The notes under the pieces are model-generated. The model saw nothing but the letters and a program-made list of their open reading frames with translations. It ran no database searches and had not been told where the DNA came from. Positions 1 to 6,300 of a DNA stretch of 11,235 nucleotides are shown here, piece by piece. This DNA is from Phoronis ovalis (Eukaryota > Phoronida > Phoronidae). The DNA is taken from NCBI GenBank assembly GCA_028565635.1, contig JAOXYB010055168.1, positions 1-11,235 on the forward strand, given 5' to 3'. Position numbers and translations under genes: made by a program. Position 1 is the first letter of the stretch, and each line of letters opens with the position of its first letter.

Positions 1-214
1 CTACCACAAGCTAAAATTTTGGATTGGGTTCCGCGGCACATCCCCGTAGTCAAAAAACCTTGAGTACCCCCCCGGGCTCTGCCACAGACCGTAGCGGTTG
101 CTATAGTAGGTCACGCACGTATCAAGGACTAGTATTTCAGCTTTGTAGTCTGGGCTTGATGGAATTTGTCATCCACATTACCAAACTTTAATGAATTGTT
201 CTTTATTTTTACAG
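1..214. other. Intronic or upstream DNA with a GC-rich repeat-like segment
   Basis: No exon could be recognised here. The stretch ends in a pyrimidine-rich tract and CAG acceptor just before base 215, so it is most likely intron of the RhoGAP gene. Bases 1 to about 130 are visibly richer in G and C than the flanking AT-rich DNA and contain a run of seven C (67-73). On the - strand this part reads as a G-run followed by GTACTC and, further on, GGGGATGTGCCGC. From memory this resembles dispersed repeats of marine invertebrate genomes, but no family can be assigned from sequence alone. Confidence 0.4.
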
Positions 215-303
215 GATAACAAAGAGAATACTGGTGGAGTTTTTGGTAATCATTTGTGTAATCTCCCTTGTGTAGCTACTGATGACTGTGATCAAGTACC
301 CAG
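215..303 (+). CDS. ARHGAP11A: ARHGAP11A-like, exon a (pre-RhoGAP motif, KEN box)
   Basis: The exon opens after an acceptor CAG at 212-214 and ends at a GTAAGC donor. It encodes 29 codons plus two bases of an Arg codon. GVFGNHLCNLP...DQVPRFL aligns with the FGVPFNALP...YGHIPSFL stretch that leads into the GAP domain of human ARHGAP11A (recalled). A KEN tripeptide sits at residues 3-5. No in-frame ATG is present, so the start must be in an upstream exon outside the window. Confidence 0.75.
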
Positions 304-3300
304 GTAAGCCAGTGGCATATTTTATAACATAAACTGCTGTGTTTTACCATTTATGCTGATCAAACCAGTAGAGATTGATGTAGCTTACCAGTCATCAAAC
401 TACTGAAAATTAAATTTTTTAAAACTTTTGTAGTGTGTTTGACACAGACTGTTATAAATATTATGATCCAGTGGAAAGCAAATATAGAGTTTTGATCATT
501 ATTTGTTGTCATTTGAAAAACCTAAGCAAAATACATATTCAGAAAATTTGAGTATTAAATGTGGATGATACAATCAATTTATCCTACTTTATCATTGCAT
601 TCTGTGAAGTTATTTTTCGTCCTAAAAAACTGTTGTTTGAACTTAATACAGTAATTTTAAAACGCTTGAATTGAAACTAGTTCTACTTCAGTTAATATGA
701 AAACATAGTGTCTAAGAGCATTTTGTAGTTGTCAAAAAAAAGTTAAGTCCTGTTTTCATTTATTTGTATCATAAATATATTTCAGAACATTAATAGAAAC
801 AAAAAATCAAATATATCTCATGCAACCTTGCATTTAAAAATTGAAGCAATTGTGTGTTTTACTTTGCTTTTACAAATGACTTTCATCTTAGAATTGTTTG
901 TGTTTTGTACATCTTAAATTGTTTTTTTTCCTTCAGATTTTTAACAGACTCATTTGCTTGCATAAAGAAACACATAGAGACAGAAGGTTTATTTAGAAAA
1001 AATGGTTCTTTGGCAAGACAAAAAGTTTTAAAGGTAATTACAGATATATTGTTTTTTTTTGTCTTGTTTGTATAACAAATTACATTGTCATACCTCAACT
1101 TAATTACTAGCAATCACTAAATTCCACGCACCTTTTGCTCACGCTTAATATGTAGGATGACTCAGTTGGTATACTCCTGCAATGATTGGTCCTGTTACAA
1201 GCTTGGTATGAATCCCTGCTATCTGTCAACTCATGATGTATGACCAGTTTTCAAGGTCATCAAGGTCACTAAGTAAAGATAAGATAGCATAATGCTTTCT
1301 GTCCATAACAGGGGAATATAATATCATTTTTACCTTATATAGATTGGTGTCAGTAAAAAATATGTATCAAATGACTAGATTGATACAATATACTATAACC
1401 ACTGAAAAAGTGAATGTTTCAGTTGACTCGGTTCTCCTGTCAAAATTATGATCTGTCAGTCTTTTTCCTCCTTGAAGCCATAGAGATTCACATATTAAGT
1501 AATATGTCTGCAAAATAGACAATAAGTCATTTATAGCTCTGTTGCTGACTCAAGATAAACACATGATATGTAATGCTGATGAAGTTATATTTTGCACTTT
1601 CAGGATACCATTGAACGAGGAGAAAGTGTTCAAGATTCATGTATATTTGATGTTACTAGTTTAATAAAGAGATTTTTCCGAGAACTACCTGACTGTTTGT
1701 TTACATCGTGGCTTTATGATTTGTTTTTACAAGCTTATGAATTGGAAACTGAAGAAAATCGATCAAAAGCTATTCTTTACTTATGTTTTTTGTTACCTGC
1801 TGAATGTTTATCTTCTCTTAGATTCACTATGCTTAATTTGGAAGAAATTGCAGCAAAATCGGAGCAGAACAAAATGGACATTTCAAATCTAGCTGTAGTC
1901 ATGACACCCAATATTCTTCGCACTGAAAAAAATGAAAAAAATAATAGCAATGAGAACAAATTGTTGCAAAATCAAACAGCAATTGTAGAATTTCTTATTA
2001 AAAATGCTTCGCTTATTGGTATGGTTGCTGATGATTTAGCAGAACGTGCTCAGATGATGTCAAGTTGTTTTGTGTCAGGAGATGAGCTTGACAGTGGCTT
2101 TTTAAATAATTCACAGCCGAAAAAGAAGAAAAGACGAAGTGGCTCATTACAAGGTTTGTACATATTACTCTTTAACTATGTATGCACATCCGAAAATAAA
2201 TCTGTGTAGGATAAGTTGAATCCAAGGTGCAAAATTTATCCTTTGTGAGCCAATTATAACTTGTGCAGTACTTCTTGAAGGTAAATTTTACCAAGAAAAG
2301 TGAACACTTGATGCACAGGTGAGTTTGATATGGTTGATTATGGACACATGTTTGCAAACTTGATTTGGAAACTGAAGCAACTCTATAAGCTATCAATAAT
2401 ACAAAAATCAACAGTATTAGGAAGACTAGGTAGACAGATTGTTTTGTTTTTTTCAGGTTTAGTTAGCAATATTCGTGAAAGTCTCGGGAAATGGAGGCCA
2501 GGAAGCAGATCTAATTCACGACAGTCATTGACATCTCAATCAGAACCCATGTCAATATGTCCTGATAACTCAGCAATGGATGTTGATGATAATGGCGGAT
2601 TTCCTGTTGATGCTACACCTAAAGTTATTATGCGAAAGAGAAAAGCTGAAGATGAAGTTGCACCATTTTCTGCATCTAAGAGGTTTGTATACTAATACTG
2701 ATATGTACATACACATATACTGTAGAGTATATTGATAAAAACAAAAGGATTATCAAAGGTATATGTACATATGGTTATAATCATAGGGAAACTAAAAAAG
2801 GAAATAGTTAGTAATGTGCACTTAAGAATCAAATGGAAATGATAAAAAAAATCCAAAAGCATAGGTTTTGTGATTTCCTTTCACAGTCAATTATTTCCTT
2901 TAGAATTTTATCCTATTTTGAACCTATGACAAAATGTGTTGCAAAGTCTCCTATGTAGTTTTTGATGTTGTAAGAAAGCACATCTGGAATTTGAACAATC
3001 CTAGGACACATTTGAAATAAAGCTTGTAATATAAGGTTATGTGTTTTTAAAAAGCGATTTTGAGTTTAAAACACCCCCCCCCCAGATTTAAGATGTAAAA
3101 TCATATACTTAAGTTAAGTATGTAATGTGGTAAAATATTTAGCATAAACAGTATTAGATTTGTAATATCACAGATGCTAAGTTGACTTGAAATCCAATTT
3201 CATTCCAACAAGCAATATTTTTAAAGGAATATAACCACTCACAAGTTATGTTTTTCCAGGAAGGCAATATTACAACAAATCAGTACTCCATATACTCCAG

Positions 3301-6300
3301 TGTCAATTTTGAGAAATGCCAAAAAACATAATGGTAAGTAGAGAAAAGTGTCAAATTTAACTTAGAAAAATGGTAATTTTTACTGCAGCTAAAAATTAAG
3401 AGTGCATCACTATCTTTATTAATGCTCTGATTAATAATTGTAATACATGTAAAGTAAGATATAATGCAGTAACAGTTATTTTTCTTTCATGCTTCTAGTT
3501 CCACAAATGAACTTGGACGAGTCACCAACTATAAAGTTCTCAATGCAGTCAAATGTGCCACCTTTTACTGGTACTCCAGGTCATCCAAAAGTTGCATCAC
3601 CGAAGAAAAAGCCGAAAATGTTCCAGAGTCCTGCAAACTTCAAGAAAAGGTAACTGCAATAAGTGCAGATGGCTTTGTTGTTACACATACAATGCATCAG
3701 ATGCCAACCAAAAAAAACCACCTCCAAGTATTAAGTCTGCCACTAACAACTCGTGTAATTTGTAAAATACAAAACTTTTTTTATTGGCTTGTGTATTTAT
3801 ATATGGATGTTTGATCTTCAAAATTTTTTCTTTTGTTTTTATTATTACAAAATGCTCATAGTGTGAAAACAGTAAAAGGAAACAACAACTATAAACTATT
3901 ATTATTGTGTCTTGCATTGTGTTCTGGTGATGGCAATTCTTTTTAAGATAATGACGTATGAAACATTTTAGTTATACGTAAAAGTCATTTCTGGTTTTCT
4001 GGGAAGACAGTTGCTTATCAAGCTTATGTTTACACCTTAGCTTTCTGTATCATATAAAGCAGTTTCAAAGTTGTTAGGGCAGTACAGTAGTTGCATCATG
4101 TTACTCACAATACGAAAACTACCTACATTGTGACCTGAATACTAGTTTACAGTTAATTAGCACAATAATGCATGCCTGCACATTTTATTTTATTATTCAC
4201 AGAATGCAATCACCTAAGGTTTCACCTAAAAAGAAGAAGGGTTTATTTAGAAGGCTGAGCGGTAGCAGTAAAAGTTCTAGTCAGGTACTGGTTTTAAATG
4301 AAAACTTGTTAAGCTGTATGGATATGTCAAAGTTTTGGGTTTTCAGGCTGCATTGCATGCACTATAGACATTTTAATGCATGCAAGCATTTTTATAGTAG
4401 ATTTTAATTTGAAACTGGTATTAACTGCTTTGTGAAATTAGCGACTAGTAAATAAGTTAGTAGGTCTGCATTATATTTTGAAAGTACTAGCTAGCATATT
4501 TTGATGCATATTGTAAAAAATGATGTGCATGAAGGTCATCTTATGTAAAACCTAATAAATATGATGAAATTTAAAACATTTTCAGTTTGATTTAAAAAGA
4601 GGAACAAAGCATGTGTCGTTTAAAAAGATTTATTCTGACATGTGTTTTGATATGATTAAATTTGTAATTATTTTCAGGGTGATGGAGGCTCCCCTATCAT
4701 TGGCTCCAGGTTGGCACGTGATGATATAAGCATTACAGAAAATGACACATCAACTGCATCTTCAAAACTTGGAAAGAAACGTCATGGTCTTTTCAAAAGA
4801 CATAAAAAACATCCTAGCTCACCAGCTCGACTTGTTGGGCCTAATATGATAGTTGGTTCGAATTCTTCTTCTGTCAGCAATGATGGTTGTGAATCTCTTA
4901 ACAGCTCTCACAGGGGTAATGATTCTCTTGTAATTGAAAATTCTTCTGCTATTGAATCAATGAGTGATTCAGATCTTGCAAAGAAGTTGAAACAAGATCT
5001 AATTCGACAATCACCTGTTATCAAAAGATCATTGATGCCAGTGCCCTCTAGTGACATCAAAGAAGAGGCTTCTAGAGGTAGAGCTCATAAACGAGCCCTA
5101 TCAGTTGATCGCTCCAGCCTTAAAAGAGGTCAACCCAATACTGTGAACAATGGATTAGCTAATATAAAACGTCCACCTACTCCTATAAGGAAAGGCAGCA
5201 TCACTAAAGCTGATATCAGCCTCCCCATTTCGGTAACATTGCCTGCTAGTCAGAGGAAGTTTGCTGAACCTGAAGCAAATCAGCCCGATCTGATAACAGT
5301 AAATAATGACAGTTCTTCCTATAATAAAGGCAACTTGAACTATTCAGTTGATTCAGATGTAAGAATGAAATCTGAGGCACATTCTCACGAGATGAAGATG
5401 CCCAATATGGAATGTGCATCTTCTGTTAACAGTACAATATGCCTTGTTGCGAACAAAGGAGATGATGAAGGTAGGAATTCACCAATGAGAACAGCTTCTG
5501 ATTCTGATTTGTTTAAAGTTCCTGCTGCTGTTACAAAAATGGCTTTTTCAAATGAAAACTCGGCAAGTGACGTCAGCATGATTGCAGCAAGTGATCAAAG
5601 TCCAAATATCTCTATGGACAGCACCACAAGCTCCAATACTAGCATAATAACTGTAATTGATCGATTTGCAACAGATACAAATTTACCAAGAACAAGCTCT
5701 CGAATTTCAAACTTTTCTGAGCCTGAGCAGCAACGAGCAAGTGTGGACAATAACACTGATTTAGATGTGACTCCAACAAATCTCAGTGACAGCTCTACGA
5801 ATAAACCTTCTCTGCTGCATGCTGAATCTTTAGAATCATTAGATAGTGGTGTTAGCAGTCTGCGAGATTCTAATGAAAACTTATCATCAGCAAACAATGA
5901 GAAACAAGTGAACAACATTACTTATGTTGATAAAAATGCGGTGGAATTTGTAGATGTCAAAAGGATGAGTCAGCAAAAAAAAGCTTTGTCACTAGAAAGT
6001 TTACAGTCTGTCATTTTGGATAGCACTAAACCAAAAAATCCTATCAAAAGAGTTCAGAGCTTAAACACCAAAAATCCAAATTTGCAGGTTTCACCTGAAA
6101 CTCTGAATTTGTTGACCAATGCTGGCTTTGTAAAAGATGACCCGAAGTCATTAGAAGACAGCAGTGCCGAAGTTATGAGTCTTGAATTTCCACAAAAGTC
6201 CAACCTTGAAAAACCAGTTCATGAAAGTGTCGTAAACTTGAGACAAGCCAAAATAGTTAGTGAATCTTTAGTACCAATTGAAGACAGGTCAAAATTGGAA

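Noticed and set aside
1151-1230. Functional tRNA gene
   Set aside because: The acceptor stem does not pair and the B box has two mismatches, so only a tRNA-derived relic is supported.
3074-3083. Run of ten C followed by AG as an alternative splice acceptor
   Set aside because: The downstream frame is not the conserved one, and a clear acceptor at 3257-3259 fits the phase. It is more likely a simple homopolymer tract.
3553-3765. Alternative frame on the + strand over exon f and intron
   Set aside because: It uses a different frame from the conserved exon and runs through a used donor; no family resemblance.
4711-4713. TTG as a start codon for an independent 1018-residue protein
   Set aside because: The frame continues unbroken upstream to an acceptor at 4677 and joins exon g in phase 0. 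In a nuclear animal gene TTG here is just an internal Leu codon.
5595-5918. 107-codon open frame on the - strand
   Set aside because: Antisense shadow of the RhoGAP tail, with no independent evidence.
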